Shown: piece by piece, positions 36,601 through 51,900 of the stretch
Layout: every line of letters starts with the position of its first letter
Position numbering within the stretch: position 1 is the stretch's first letter
Origin: Ariolimax columbianus
Lineage: Eukaryota > Mollusca > Gastropoda > Stylommatophora > Arionidae
Direction of reading: 5' to 3'
NCBI GenBank assembly: GCA_036924085.1
Contig: JAVGWX010000007.1
Location: forward strand, 97,300,641-97,364,640
DNA length: 64,000 nt
Position numbers and translations under genes: made by a program
Notes under the pieces: model-generated
The model's input: the letters and a program-made list of their open reading frames with translations, nothing else
Database searches by the model: none
What the model was told of the DNA's origin: nothing

Positions 36601-39600
36601 TGAAACTTGACCCGGTCTAAAGCTAGTGTCGCTCCGTGCTGTATAGTGACCCAGATAGCATGAACACCGAAACAGGTCATCCTGACCCGGTCAAATAGAC
36701 GGTACTCCAGAAAGGAGTTCAAAGTGCTTTGATCAGCACACCACGTCCCTTCAAACTCAGATCTACATCTGTTGTGTCTGCTGGAAATACACTTAACCGA
36801 GGAGGCATCGGAACTCACAAGTAAACAATCAAGGCGAACGACCAGAGGAAAGAGAGGTGGAAGAAGAATACATAAACAAATGCACTCAGACACAGATACC
36901 TCAAAGCTCCACCCCAGCGATAAAAGTTAAGGAAAGGGCTACCGAGAAAATGAGGCACACGCTGACACCATACTGTCTGCATCCGAACCCTTTACTAGAA
37001 GTCTTGACAATGTCTTGCCTCTAGAACATGTTGAGTCCGGACGAGAGAGTGAGAAAGATCCTGCGCACATCTCCCTCACTATAAACACATTGCGCAACTC
37101 ACGACATCACCCTACAGTTACAGATCACACCCTGACTAGCAATTGGCAGGGCCCCCAAACTACAGCGGCGGAACAGGCAGAAAACGATCACGAAAACTAC
37201 CCATCACGCTTGCAACAGGGAATGTCCGCACGCTACTGGACAACGCCAAAGCGAACAGACCCGAACGACGGACAGCACTGATCGCCAGGGAACTGACTAG
37301 ATACAACATCTGCATAGCTGCCCTGAGCGAGACACGACTGGCAGAGGAAGGGCAGATCACAGAAGAAGGCACTGGTTATACTTTCTTCTGGAGCAGCCGT
37401 AGCAAAGAAGAACGCCGTGAAGCTGGAGTTGGCTTTGCCATCAAGACCAACATGGTCTCAAAGCTCACAAGCATGCCCAGAGGAATTAATGACCGCCTGA
37501 TTACACTGTGTCTCCCCCTAATAGGAGGGCGCCATGCAACACTTATCAGTGCATACGCACCCACAATGACAAATCCTCAGGAAACAAAAGATAAGTTTTA
37601 TGAGGACCTTGAGGTGCTCATCGCTGCAGTCCCCAAAATCTGACAAACTGGTCATCCTCGGTGATTTTAACGCTAGGGTTGGCACAGACCATACAGCCTG
37701 GGAGGGGGCCATTGGCAGACATGGTATAGGAAAATGCAATATTAACGGACTGCTCCTTCTGAGGACATGTGCCGCAAATGAACTACTCATTACAAACACA
37801 GCTTTCCGACTTCCGGTTCGAAATAGAACCACATGGATGCATCAAAAGTCCCGCCACTGGCACCTCATTGACTACATTATCATCAGACGTAGGGATCGAG
37901 CGGATGCTATGGTAATGAAGAGCATGTGTGGTGCAGAATGTTGGACTGACCATCGACTTGTCATTGCCAAACTAAACTTCAAGATTCAGCCCAAAATGCG
38001 CCCCCAGGGAAAGAAACCACCGGGGAGGCTAAATGTCTCTCAGCTGAAATACGAACTCACGAGAGGAGGCTTCCAGGAAGAGCTTGAGGGCAGACTATCT
38101 GAGCTCTGTTTTGAAAAGAACGACATCGAAGAGAACTGGGCATCATTGAGAAATACACTCTTCGATACAGCTGTTAAACACATTGGCCCACTCAAGTGAA
38201 AGCATAAGGACTGGTTTGACGAGAACGATCTAGAAATACAGGGCATTCTCGATGCAAAACATGAAGCGCACAGGGAATTTCAGAGGGACACACCATCTCC
38301 AGCAGCAAAAGTTGTCTTCAATACTGCTCACAAAGCTGTCCAGACCAGGCTTAGAGAGATGCAAGACTCCTGGCTCAGCAAAAGAGCTGACGAAATTGAA
38401 ATGTTCGCCAAGCATCATGACACCAAACGGTTTTACGAGGCACTGCTACGGCCCGCAGCCCTCTAGTAATACTCCAGTTTGCAGTGCGGATGGGGCACTG
38501 CTAACAGATACAGTTCAGATTCTAGACAGATGGGCAGACCACTTCTGCAAAATACTAAATCACCCATCGTCCATAAATGAGGAGGCCATCCGGCGAATGC
38601 CGCAGGTGGAACTAAAAACCTGGCGTTGGATGAAGTCATCACTGAGGAGGAAGTCGACAGGGCAATCAGTTCACTATCTGTAGGAAAAGCTCCAGGAGCT
38701 GATGCAATACCAGCAGAGGTATATAAGACAGCTGGCCCATCCCTCACCAGAAGGATCACTGAACTCTTCTGCCACATGTGGGCTGAAGGAAAAATTCCGC
38801 AGGAGCTAAAGGACGCCTCAATCGTTCACCTGTACAAAAGAAAAGGCAACTGTCAGGAATGCAACAACCATCGTGGAATATCACTACTCTCCGTAGCAGG
38901 CAAGATCCTAGCGCGCTTACTGCTAAACAGGCTCAACAAACACCTTGAACAAAGCCACCATCTCCCAGAAAGCCAATGTGGGTTCAGAGCCGGAAGAGGA
39001 ACAGTGGACATGATTTTTGCCGCTCGCCAAGTACAAGAGAAGTGTTGAGAACAAAATCAGGCCTTGTACACCATATTTATTGATTTGACAAAGACATTTG
39101 ATACAGTAAACAGAGGAGGGCTGTAGATGATAATGTCCAAGTTTGGCTGTCCCAACAAGTTCATAACCATGGTGGAACAGCTACACGAAGGCATGTGTGC
39201 TCGTGTACTGGACAGCGGTGTTATCTCTAAAACGTTTCTAGTATCAAACGGAGTAAAACAAGGATGTGTACTCGCCCCGACCTTGTTCAGCATGATGTTC
39301 GCCGCCACAATGACAGACGCTTTCAGATCACTGGAGCTTGGAATGCCCATAAAGTACCGCACAGATGGCAAGTTACTCAATCCCAGAAGAATGAAGGCCA
39401 AAACCAAAGTGGCTGGCGACATAATCAGGGAACTTGTATTTGCTGACTGCGCTCTAATGAGCAACTCAGAACTGAACATGCAGGTTGGAATGGGCCGGTT
39501 CTCTGCCGCATGCGACAATTTTGGCCTGACCATAAATGCCAAAAAAACAGAGGTCATGTACCAACCAGCACCAGGCATGCCGTACACAAAACCAGAGACT

Positions 39601-42600
39601 ACAGTAAGCAGGCAGACGCTAAATGTCGTAGACAAATTCACATATCTGGACAGCACGCTGTCGAGATCTGTCAGCCTAGACGATGAGGTGTCAAGCAGAA
39701 TAGCAAAGGCCAGCACAGCCTTTGGTAGAATGCGCTCGATGGTCTGGGCACGTCGTGGCATCAGCGTCAAGACCAAACTCAAAGTCTACCGTGCAACCAT
39801 CATTCCAACCCTACTATACGCTTGCGAAAGCTGGACTGTATACTCTGGACATGCAAGAAGGTTAAACCACTTCCACACAGGTTGCCTGAGGAGAATATTC
39901 CACATCCGATGGCAAGATTGTGTCACTGACATCGAGGTTCTCTTGAGGGCTGACATGCCCAGCATCCATGCACTGCTAGAAAAAGCACGACTAGGATGAG
40001 CTGGACACCTCGTCCGTATGTCAGACGAGCGGCTCCCAAAGAAACTTCTCTACGGCGAGCTGAGAGAAGGATGGCACAAGAGAGGGCGCCCAAAGAAACG
40101 TTTTAAAGACGGTCTGAAGGACTCACTGAAAAGTTGCCAGATAGACATCGACACCTAAGAATGTTTTGCGCAAAACAGATCTGACTGGAGAAGCGCAGTC
40201 AAATCGGGTGTAGCTACCGGCGAAGAAGACCGTGTTGTGAAAGCCCAGAGCAGACGCGAGACCCGGAAATCCCGAACAGCGGGAACACCATCACCTTCTA
40301 CAGACCTCGTGTGCCCGATATGCCGCAGATGTTTTAGTGCCCGCATTGTCCTATTCAGCCACATGCGCACCCACACCCAACAGGGAAATTTGTGACAAGG
40401 ATGATGTCGGCGGTCCTCATCGACAACGATGAACAGCTATTATTATCAGGGTTTGATAGCGGGAGTTTGAGAACGAACGACAAAGAAGAAAAATATGTCT
40501 GTCCACTTTCAGCTCAATAAAATGGGGAGAATTTTCTATAGTCAATGTTAAAAAAGAAATGTGCATATTTGCCATCAAGTTTAGGATACTATAAAGCATG
40601 TGCTGGTATGCGTTCAGTGGAAAGCTGAAACTATTTTGTGTTATACAATTAAGCTGTTGCCTGCTTTTTGTGTGCTGAGTTTCAATGTAGAAATATTTGC
40701 ATTATCACTGGCTAAACATTTATTGTTTGTCTCACGGACCTCTTCAAAGGCACTTCTTCAGTCCTTTAGACATGCATCTGCTATAAGAAAAGTGATTGGC
40801 GTTTACAAAGAATGGTTTCAGGTAAGATCCTTCCATTTATTTTATGCTGCTACTTCTGTTCTCATCCAGTATTTCTTAGTCAAATGTGTCACTCAGTTTC
40901 ATGTTAGTTTTAACATAACAATATTTAGCTTCATTTGCTTTTCATGTTTAAAAATTATAATTTCTTTAATTTTGATTTCTGTAACATTAAAAATTGACCT
41001 CTTTCTTATGTCCCCTTCATGAGTTTTAGTTATGTTGGAAGAGGTTTGGAGATGAATGCAACTTTGAACAGGACATTGACTAAATTGAAGAAAATGTAAA
41101 ATGTTACAAAATGTAGGGATCAAAACTATAATTCCTGACTATTAGTTTCTGTGTCTATATTACCCTTTCAGCATGTCAACCAGGGATTACATTTACAATT
41201 AATGATTCGTATGTGTCGAATCTTGGGCAGGTTCCAAATTTATATTAGTGTTTTAGTAAAAGATTAAACTTGTTTTATGGTTTTGAAGAATGATTTGTAT
41301 AAAAGAAACTTTTAGTATACATTTTATTAAACTAAAAAAATGTGTTCTCATGCGAGAAAATTTTTACTAACAGCTGCGTTGCAAGCTCTCCTGGCCACTT
41401 TCTACATCCTGAATACATTTTTGTGCATGTTCCTTCATTAAAAATGTGTATTTTTAGTTTTCAGTATGAAGTTTTAATGTTTAAATTAATCTAAAATTTT
41501 GTTTATGAAATAGACTGGTATGCGAACATGTTTAGTTTTTGTTTTTGATATGGCGTACGCAATGAGAGGGGAAAGTTTTCTCTTCAGGCAACTTAAAACA
41601 TGTTGGACATTATGCGAGGGCTGTCTGAGAATCTGATGAAACCAGACAGATGGATGGATGAAATGGGATGGGATAAGATGTGATTGAGATTGTGATTAGG
41701 AAAGATTAGATTGGAATAGATTATGATCCATTAGATAAGGATAGATTTTATTAAATTAGTTTAAATCACAATAGAATATATATATTATATTATATTATAT
41801 TACAATAGATAGATAGACGGACAAAACTATTAGAAGTGATGCAGAAATAAAAATATACTTGACTTGCCGGTGAGCTTCATACATTTGTTCTGCTGGATGG
41901 GGATGGATCAGAGTAATTTAATCCATGTAGATGCTAGGTTTTCACAATTCCAACATACCAGGTTCGATTCTCATGGTTTTTTTCTCAGGAGTTTGCTCCT
42001 CCACGTACGGAAAGTAATGGCAACCTACCGTACTGCACACTTGCCAAGAAACTTATAACAGCCAAATAGGTGGCGGTTGTAAGAAGCGACGTTCTGTAAA
42101 GGACATGCTAACTTACTTTTTTAGAAGTAGGTTGCCAATCACTTGCGTTTTGCTGGATGGGGATGGATAGGAATAATTTAATCCACGTAGAAGTGGGTTG
42201 CCAGACTCCAAACACAATATACAAACACAATATACACATAAAGCACAAAAATCAGTTGCCAACCTGCTAGCTGATTGTCAATAATTATTGTAACACTTGA
42301 ACATTTTCTCCAAAGTAGTTCTGTCATTGTGTTTTCAGACAGCGATATAGTTTACACATCTCAGTGGAAATGTCATAGACTAGCTTTTAGAATTGAGGTT
42401 ACTTAGTTTAGCCTGATCTGCCTGACTCCTGTTACAAGTATTCCTCCTTTGACTGTTCACTAATAAAAGCTCATATCTGTCCTGTCTTGAATCATATTCC
42501 CCATGCATGTCAGTCAGAACCTACTAATTATTAATCAAGCAGCATGATGATGATGATGAGCGGCCCGTGTTTATGTTGGAACCACTGGCTAGTGAACACG

Positions 42601-42849
42601 ACACAGGAGCTGCCGACGAGAGCAACACAGACGATGGCATAGGTGACGTTCTTAGGGGAGAGAGACTAGATTATCACCATGGTTCTCTATGTGATATCCT
42701 GGAAGAGGATAGAAACTCATTTGATGTATGTTCTCCGGTGTGTGCTGCTGTTTTTGTTAATTGTAGTAGAAGTATTTGTTGTCCAGGGATTATTGGTCAA
42801 TTGAATAAATATGTTGAATTGGTTAATACTTTTGTTACGCTATACAATA

Positions 42850-42915
<66 letters not shown>

Positions 42916-45900
42916 ATCTGTCTGTCTACTTGTAATGTTTAACAACCACATTTGGCATGCACAGTGCAGAACACTTAAATGCATCTTACATCTGTCACCC
43001 ACAGGGGTGTTGAAGGTGCATACAGTGCTGCATCTAGGCACAGCTGAATGCATTTTATGTTTTATTGTGTATATTTGTTTCTGTAATAATTGTATTTTAT
43101 GCCTGGATGAACATACAGCTTGGCAACTCTACATGGAATTCTATAATGACCTGCATAGAATAAATTAATAGTAGTGATGGATTAGGGCATCATTCAGAAA
43201 TATGCCCTAGAAACATCAGTCAGGTTAAGTCAACCCATAACCAGTGAGGTCATTGGGGCACACATAAAGACATCCTCACAACCCCACACATTCCCTCTCT
43301 GTCAGCGACCGCTTTCTTATGCCTCCTCTGGTTGGAGATTAGTCCATTCTTTTATGTTGTCCTGCCACTTCCTTTTGGGATGACCTCTTCGTTGCCTGCC
43401 TTGCACCTTTCCGTGCAGGGTCATGTTTGCAAGAATATTTGATCTCGATGTGTGATAGTACCAAGCAAGTTCCCTTCTTTTGGCAGTTGCCAGGAGGTCT
43501 TCAAAAGACCCTATTGCCATTGTAATTATTTCTCGTATTTCCTCATTTGTAACTCTGCCTTTGAATGTGACGTTTAAAAATCTTCAGAAACATCTCATCT
43601 TCAATGCCTGTATCCTCCACTGCAGGTCAGCTGTAATTGTCCATGTCTCACAAACATAGAGGAAGATTGACAGGACCAATTTACACATTAATCTGATCTT
43701 TGTGCATATGGCTAACCATTTATCTTGCCAGATGTTGTTAAGCCATGCAAAAGCCGCTATTGTCTGTGCTAGTCTGGCCAACACCTCACATTTTGATCCT
43801 TCATCACTGACAATCGAACACAGATATTTAAAATGGTCGACCACTTTGAGTTCCTGGCCATTAGCTTTTGCCTGACTGTTGAAGTCCTCGGCATTGTTAG
43901 TCATTAGTTTTGTCTTTCCAGCAATTATCTCTATACCATAGTCAAAAGCTGTTTCATTGAGCCTTTTGACCCATTCTTGGAGTTCCACTTCTGGGCCCGT
44001 CAACCCATGTCATCTGCAAAACAAAGGTTGGTAATCATTCGGTCCCCTATCTTGACAGTATCAACATGATCGCCAAGTGCCTCACTCATAATTCCATCAA
44101 GGAATGTGTTGAAAAGTGTTGGGGAGAGTGTACAGCCCTGTCTCACACTGACCGATGAGCAAAACCAGTCCCCACGCCTCCCATTCACAAGAACTGCGCT
44201 GGAACCTTGTCATACAGGTGTTCAAGGACTTGTATAATATTTCTGTTGATTTGATACATCCTCATGGTTGCCTTTACTGCTTTGTACCATACCCTATCAA
44301 AGGCCTTCTTGAAATCAACAAACACATAATACAACTTTTGGTGCTGTTCCAGATATTTCTCATTTAGCGGTCTTAAATTAAAGATCTGTTCAGTAGTGCT
44401 TCTTCCCTGCTTGCTCCTCAGCAATGAAATGTAGACATATAATAATTCAGTATTGAGTGATATTTGCCTGTCATCACCTGTTTGATATGTGAAATTTACC
44501 TGTCATCACCTGTTTGATAGGTAATATTTACCTGTCATCTGTTTGATAGGTGTTATTTGCCTGTCACCACCTGTTTGATAGGTGACGTTTACTTGTTTGA
44601 TAGGTGATATTTTCTGTCATTGCCAATTTGATAGGGGATATTTTCTGTCATTGACTGTTTGATAAGTGATATTTACCTGTCATTGACTGTTTGATAAGTG
44701 ATATTTACCTGTCATTGCCTCTTTGATACAAGGGTCTGAAAGAGGAATTGAATAGTAGCATGGTAACTTGCCAAGCATGTTAGGTGGGTAAATAAAGAGG
44801 GGTGTGTATGGGGCCAGCTATCCCATTCTGTAGAAACTGAGCCACAAGGAAAGGAAATGATGGTGAAGGGACTCAGTCAAGTCATTTACATGTTTTGCTA
44901 AAAATGTTCCCAACTATTTAGAGATCAGACTGAGCACAAGGTACACTTTATCTTAAGATTGTGTTTCTTCATAAATAATATTATTTGCTATGACCTATAC
45001 TAAATGTTCAGAAAGTTCTCATAGCTCTCCAAATGGAAGGTGTGTTTGACTTTTATATATGTTTGAAACTGGACAGCTGATGTGCAATTATTTAACCCCG
45101 TTTCAGCTACTTTTACATAAAACAGCTAAAATGGTTACAAACTTTGAACTTTAACCAGAAAGTAATTAATTCTTCCATCTGTTCAGTGAGCGTATTTGTA
45201 GGAATAGTGACAGACTAGTTAGAATGGCATGTAGTTGTCAAAGCATGTGTGTACCAAGAATACATCAGAACACAAGGTCACATTGATACTGAGTTAGCCT
45301 CAGTTGTTTGATCCCTAGTTAGCTTAAGTAATACAGTATTCTCAATGGATGTGTCTTTTTCATATCAGAGGGTCTGTTATCATAGTATGGGCTTCAGTGG
45401 TTGACTTTCATGTCAGGGCCAGTTATCATGTTATGGTCTTCAGTGGTTGACTTTCATGTCAGGGCTAGTTATCATGTTATGGTCTTCAGTGGTTGACTAT
45501 CATGTCAGGGCCAGTTATCATGTTATGGGCTTCAGTGCTGGACTTTCATGTCAAGCCAAGTTATCATGTTATGGGCTTCAGTGGTTGACTATCATGTCAG
45601 GGACAGTTATCATGTTATGGTCTTCAGTGGTTGACTATCATGTCAGGGCCAGTTATCATGTTATGGTCTTCAGTGGTTGACTTTCATGTCAGGGCCAGTT
45701 ATCATGTTATGGGCTTCAGTGGTTGACTTTCATGTCAGGGCCAGTTATCATGTTATGGGCTTCAGTGGTTGACTTTCATGTCATTCTGTTCCTTATTATT
45801 ATATGGACTTCATTTGTTGGTGTTCATCTTGTTATTCCTGGAGGACGCAGTTAGTTACTCTTTGATTCCTATACCATATCATATACGGGTTTTGTTTGTA

Positions 45901-48900
45901 GAGTTTTCTTTTAAATATAGAAATCTACTTTACTCTTAGTGGAGCTTTGGTCTGTGTGGATGATGAGGTGTGTGGATGGTGGTATGTGCAATGCCATGAG
46001 TTGATAAGCCTTCTATCCTAGAGCGTCAAATGCAGAGCAAGTAGTACTACAACATATGCAAGTGTTTTAAAAATGACTGTTCTTGACGGAAACCAGACTG
46101 TTGCCCTTACATAAGCAGCACACATGTCCTCAACATTATGACAGGACAGCACATTAGGTTCACATATACCAGCACTGTCGGTTGACATATACCAGTACTG
46201 TCGGTTGACATATACCAACACTGTCGGTTGACATATACCAGTACTGTCGGTTGACATATACCAGTACTGTCAGTTGACATATACCAGTACTGTTGGTTCA
46301 CATATACCAGTACTGTCGGTTCACATATACCAGTACTATCAGTTCACATATACCTGTACTGCCAGTTCACATATACCTGCACTGTTGGTTTACATATACC
46401 CGTAGCACTTCATAGCTGTAAACAACAAAAGCTGTTGGTGTGACAAAAATTCACAGATAAAAACAGGAATGGATGTTTGCATGTGGGCTCACTCTATGTA
46501 TGTTCCACTAGACTCTATCCCCTGACTCCACTAGACTCTATACACTGACTCCACTAGACTCTATCCCCTTACTGCACTTTGCTGTATCCCTTGACTGCAC
46601 TTTGCTATATCTCTTGGCTGTACTTTGCTGTATTCCTTAGCTGCACTTTGCTGTATCCCTTGACTGCACTTTGCTATATCCCCGGACTGTACTTTACTGT
46701 ATCCCCTGACTGCACATTGATGACCTACTTCCCTTGTCATATCAATGTTGTGCTTGGCCTTGCTTTTGGTTTAGGCACTGTGGCACTGATACACACATCA
46801 CATTATGTTTCATCCATGGCATGCTCAGTGCACTGTATTTTGTTGTTGTCTTTCACTAATAAGTAACAATTATTGTTCTTTTGTTGTATGTTATTATTTG
46901 TTCTGTTGCATGTTGTTATTTCTTTTGTTGCTTGAGGATTTTATTTGATGTCTTGCAAATATTTGTTATATTGATATACTTCTATGTATATCTTTGAATC
47001 TATATATGCATGTGCACATGTGAGTGCACATATTGGGTGGGAGAGAATGTGTATATTTATGACAGTTTTTGTGTGTGTGTGTGTGTGTATTGATGTATTC
47101 ATTGTACACACATTCATTTATGTACATGCTTGACAGAGTAAATTAAATGTCATTATAGGGGAGGAAGACTAACGTCTGGTCAGGCAAAATATACTGCTCA
47201 GACATGTTAGTCAGGGTCAGGCAAAATATACTGATCAGACATGTTAGTCAGGGTCTGGCAAAACATACTGGCTAAGACCCTCACCATGGCTTCTTAGTAA
47301 CGCTCTCTGGAAATGGGCTGTTTTCATGGCAGTCTGGCTAACGAGGAGGGGGATCGATATGATCCCCGTAGTAGTGAGTGACACGCAGATGAAGCCAAGC
47401 ATAGCACAACCGCCTGAAGGAGCTCTGTCCACCTTCATCAGCACGCTCGGGATGTGAGAAAAGCTACTGCAACCTGCCACTTAACATCCTTTTCAGGGCG
47501 CACAAAAGAGTAACCTACTCATTGTGAACATTTGCAAAGAACAACAAAAGTCATTATGATTTCTGTCTGTTTTTCACCAAGATAAAGAAATAACATACAT
47601 ATTGGTGAAGTCCAAGATGGATACTACAGTTTATCAGTTACTACATGTACTAGTTGTTGCTGGAGTTCTGTAACATCAACATAATAATAAAAATATTCGT
47701 GTAGGCTTCTGAGGCCCATTGCGTCAATGGGCCTCATCCATGACCCACTGCTGCGGAGGGATTCTAGGCCTCTTCCAGGGCAGAGGTGTAGGTTGCTATC
47801 TACTGTAACCATACTGCGCCTCCAGCCAGTCGGGGGGAAACTATTGGCGCTGATGAGTGACTTGTGTAGTATCTTGTGGACAGGGGTTTCCTTGTCCCAC
47901 CGTACAACATGACCGATGAAAGAAACCCAGTGGTAGTCAAGCGTCTCTGAAACTGGGAGAAGGTTTGTTTTACCAAAGACCTCCACGTTGCGGATGTGGT
48001 CATGCCATCGGATGCCTATGATACGCCGCTGGTTGCACACGAAAAAGGCCTCAAGTCTCGACATTTCATGTTTCAATAATGTCCAGGTTTCGGAGCTGTA
48101 AAGCAGGACTGGCAGCATGCAGGACTGGTAGATGGAGATTTTTATTTCAAGGGCTATGTTCCCGTTACTCCAAACACATCAGAGATCATGCATACCAGAT
48201 GTAGCAACAACATAAGATAAAGGGGGAATCCATAGAACAGTAGTTCCATCCTGGATTCCATAAAGAGAACTGTTGAGTCCGTCGAACAAATCTTGCTTTA
48301 AATTATATTTTATTGCGTAATAGTTAATGTTGCCTCTTGTAATGAGGTAGTATGGGTGGGCCGTTGCAGCTTGACAGGATTCGCAACCTGGGCAAAGTTG
48401 GGTACCACTGCCGTAGAAGAGACTGACGCTTGGGATGAGGTGTTAAAGATTTCATGCATTGCAAGAGGTCTCAGGCTGTGTGTGGTAATAGGGTGAATTC
48501 CCGTTCTCGTAACTCTTGTCTTTCTTAACTAAGTAGGGTACCATTGTACCCAAGCTTTCTACCTGGGGTAGTGGGTATATTATGTAACATTCAGTCCGAG
48601 TTCCGAGTGGATGGTGTCATCAAGTTGTACTGAGATAAATGTCTCAGCATGATGTCATCAAACTGTACTGAGACAAATGTCTCAATATGATGTCAAGTTG
48701 TACTGGAATAAAATGTCTCAGTGTGGTGTCAACATGTTACAGATGATCCTCAGAATACCCTGGATGGAGGAAAAGACAAATATAGACATTCGGAAATAGT
48801 TGAACATAGAGTAGAACTGGGGTTTCAATTGCATTTTGGCCAGAAAATGTAAATACTTTGGTCACATTAAGAAACACAGCGGCTTAAGAGAACAGTGATG

Positions 48901-51900
48901 GAAGGTATGGTGCCAGGCAAAAGAGGCAGGGGTAGACCAAGAAGACATTGGCACCAAGATATCCAGGAAGGTCTGGGTATTACTGTGGCGGAGGCTGGAG
49001 TTTTGGCAAGGGAAAGAATTTTTTTTCAGACAGACTGTGATGGGAGCGACGTTCTATAAAGGACATGCTACATGATAATGTCAACATGTTGTAGTAAAAT
49101 AAATATCCCAGTATGATGTCAACATGTTTTACTGAAATGAATATCTCAGTATGATGCCAGCATGTTGTACTAAAATAAATATCTCAATATGATGTCAACA
49201 AGTTGTACTGAAATAAATATCTCAGTATAATGTCAACATGTTGTACCAAAATAAATATCTTAGTATGATGTCAACATGTTGTACTGAAATAAATATCTGA
49301 AATGAATATCTCAGTATGATGTCAACATGTTGTACTAAAATAAATATCTCAATATGATGTCAACAAGTTGTACTGAAATAAATATCTCAGTATAATGTCA
49401 ACATGTTGTACCAAAATAAATATCTTAGTATGATGTCAACATGTTGTACTGAAATAAATATCTGAAATGAATATCTCAGTATGATGTCAACATGTTGTAC
49501 TAAAAAAATATATATCTCAGTATGTCAACATGTTGTACTGAAATAAATATCTCAGTATGATGTCAACAAGTTGTACTGAAATAAATATCTCAGTATAATG
49601 TCAACATGTTGTACTGAAATAAATATCTCAGTATGATGTCAACATGTTGTACCAAAATAAATATCTCAGTATGATGTCAACATGTTGTACTGAAATAAAT
49701 ATATCAGTATGATGTCAACATGTACTGAAATAAATATCTCAGTATAATGTCAATATGTTGTACTGAAATAAATATCTGAAATGAATATCTCAGTATGATG
49801 TCAACATGTTGTACCAAAATAAATATCTCAGTATGATGTCAACATGTTGTACCAAAATAAATATCTCAGTATGATGTCAACAAGTTGTACTGAAATAAAT
49901 ATCTCAGTATAATGTCAACATGTTGTACTGAAATAAATATCTCAGTATGATGTCAACATGTTGTACCAAAATAAATATCTCAGTATGATGTCAACATGTT
50001 GTACTGAAATAAATATATCAGTATTATGTCAACATTTACTGAAATAAATATCATAGTATGATGTCATCATTTTGTACTGGAATTAATATCTCAGTTTATC
50101 AGTAATTACATCTAGGCAGTCTAATAAGGCTTACAAAATGTGTATCTCTGTAGTCTTGTTACTCTGTGAATTCTTGCCAAATAAAAAAGATGCAATGTTT
50201 ACAGTAATATACATGGGTGCATACAAACACGACTGTGTGCTGGTTGTGAAATTTGGATGTATTTGTGTCTGAGGGTGTTCACGTGCAATTGAGCATTTGT
50301 TTGTTGGAATACTAATAATAATTGATAAGTTGTGAACATTGTAGAAATGCCTAGTTGTGAATTAGATTAACTCTGTTTTTATATTTTACTGTGATATCCA
50401 GGAGTCCCCATCCACTAGTGCTGTGTCATTACTGCGGCTGAACACAACTTCAGATCTAGATGAGGGTGCACGCCGCACATATCTGCGCAATCTGTCATAT
50501 CTGGGTGCTGTGCAGGACTTGGCGGACCTGGGGGATGAAAAGGGGAAAGACGTCAGGGCTGGCATGCAGCGTATTCTGCAAGTGTTTATCACCAATGCTG
50601 CCAACATTTTCCTCCTGGATGTGGATGAAGATGATGGATATTTGCAGGACCAGGTTGTAGGCTTCTTATTAAATATTTCATATCATTGTTCAATAATATT
50701 CTTTCTGTGTAGAGTTGAGGAGAGGGTGGCTGGGAGATGCTTATTTATGTCTTTGTCATAGTTGTAGATGGAGGACGGGAAGAGCACCTTATCTTTGTGT
50801 GTGTCCTAGAAATTGAAGACATGGTGCACTCATTCTTGAGACAGATCATACATTGTCATTGACAGGCTATGCCTTCTTCTTTATTCTTCAGTTTTGTGTT
50901 GCTTTTTTTGTCAATGTTTGTTGGTATAAAGGAAAAAATAATAATTTGTTTATCACTTTGGCTATCAAGAACAGGTTCATCGGGCAATTTATGGTTTTTT
51001 TCTTATGTTCAAACACTGAATGACTTAGTTGTTGTTTGCCTATGCCCACAATGAGTAGGTTACTCTTTTGTGTGCCCTAAAAAGGGCATTAAGTGGCAGG
51101 TTGTCGTAGCTTTCCTTACATCCCGAGCGCTAATGAAGGTGAATCGGGGTCCTCCAGGCGGTTGTGCTATGCTTGGCTTCATTTGCATGTCGCTCACTAC
51201 TACGGGGATCTTGTCGACCTAACTTTGTTGGCCAGACTGTTGTCCTCGAAAACAGCCTATTTCCAGTACGACCAACGAGTAGGTCAGGTGAGGATCTTGG
51301 CCAGTGTATTTCTCCTGACCCTGGCTAACATGATCTGATCAGTGTGTTTTGCCTGACCAGACGTTAGCATCATCATCCTGAATGACTTAGTTACTTCTTG
51401 TATACCCTGGTGAGGAGATGTCTAATTTTCTTTTCTTTAGGCTTATAATTTCTGCAGGATGGGATCCACCCCCATGCCCAGCCCTCCTAAGTGGCCTGAT
51501 AAGTGATATTGTTACTATTCTTGTCCTCCATTTTCAGGACCAGTGTAACACTCAATCAATGTTTAAACTCTGGAATGTTTTTGTAGAAATGTGCTCAGCT
51601 CAATGATTGGGGGTTGATGTGTTACAGGGAGGGCTACCTTACTACTGTTCATTGTATGCTGTTTCACATCAATACACCTTAAATATAATATTGTATATTG
51701 ACAAAGAAAACAGTATATATTTGTACACATACATTAGAAAACTACTGTTTTCACTAGCATGAGACAGATATTGGCACCGAAACAAATAAGTCACAAATGA
51801 CAAATGAGAATAACATTATGTATACTCATTTTACTGTATGGCATAGCAACCTGGACGTTGAACTAATAGTTAGAGAGGAGATTTGAAGTGGGGACGGCGT

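Noticed and set aside
36366..36893. 175-codon minus-strand frame in the RTE 5' region
   Set aside because: No motif; lies in the untranslated 5' part of a plus-strand element.
39057..39782. 241-codon minus-strand frame
   Set aside because: Reverse shadow of the RTE reverse transcriptase.
40600..41022. 140-codon plus-strand frame
   Set aside because: It reads through the real exon 11 from intron to intron; only 40750-40821 is conserved.
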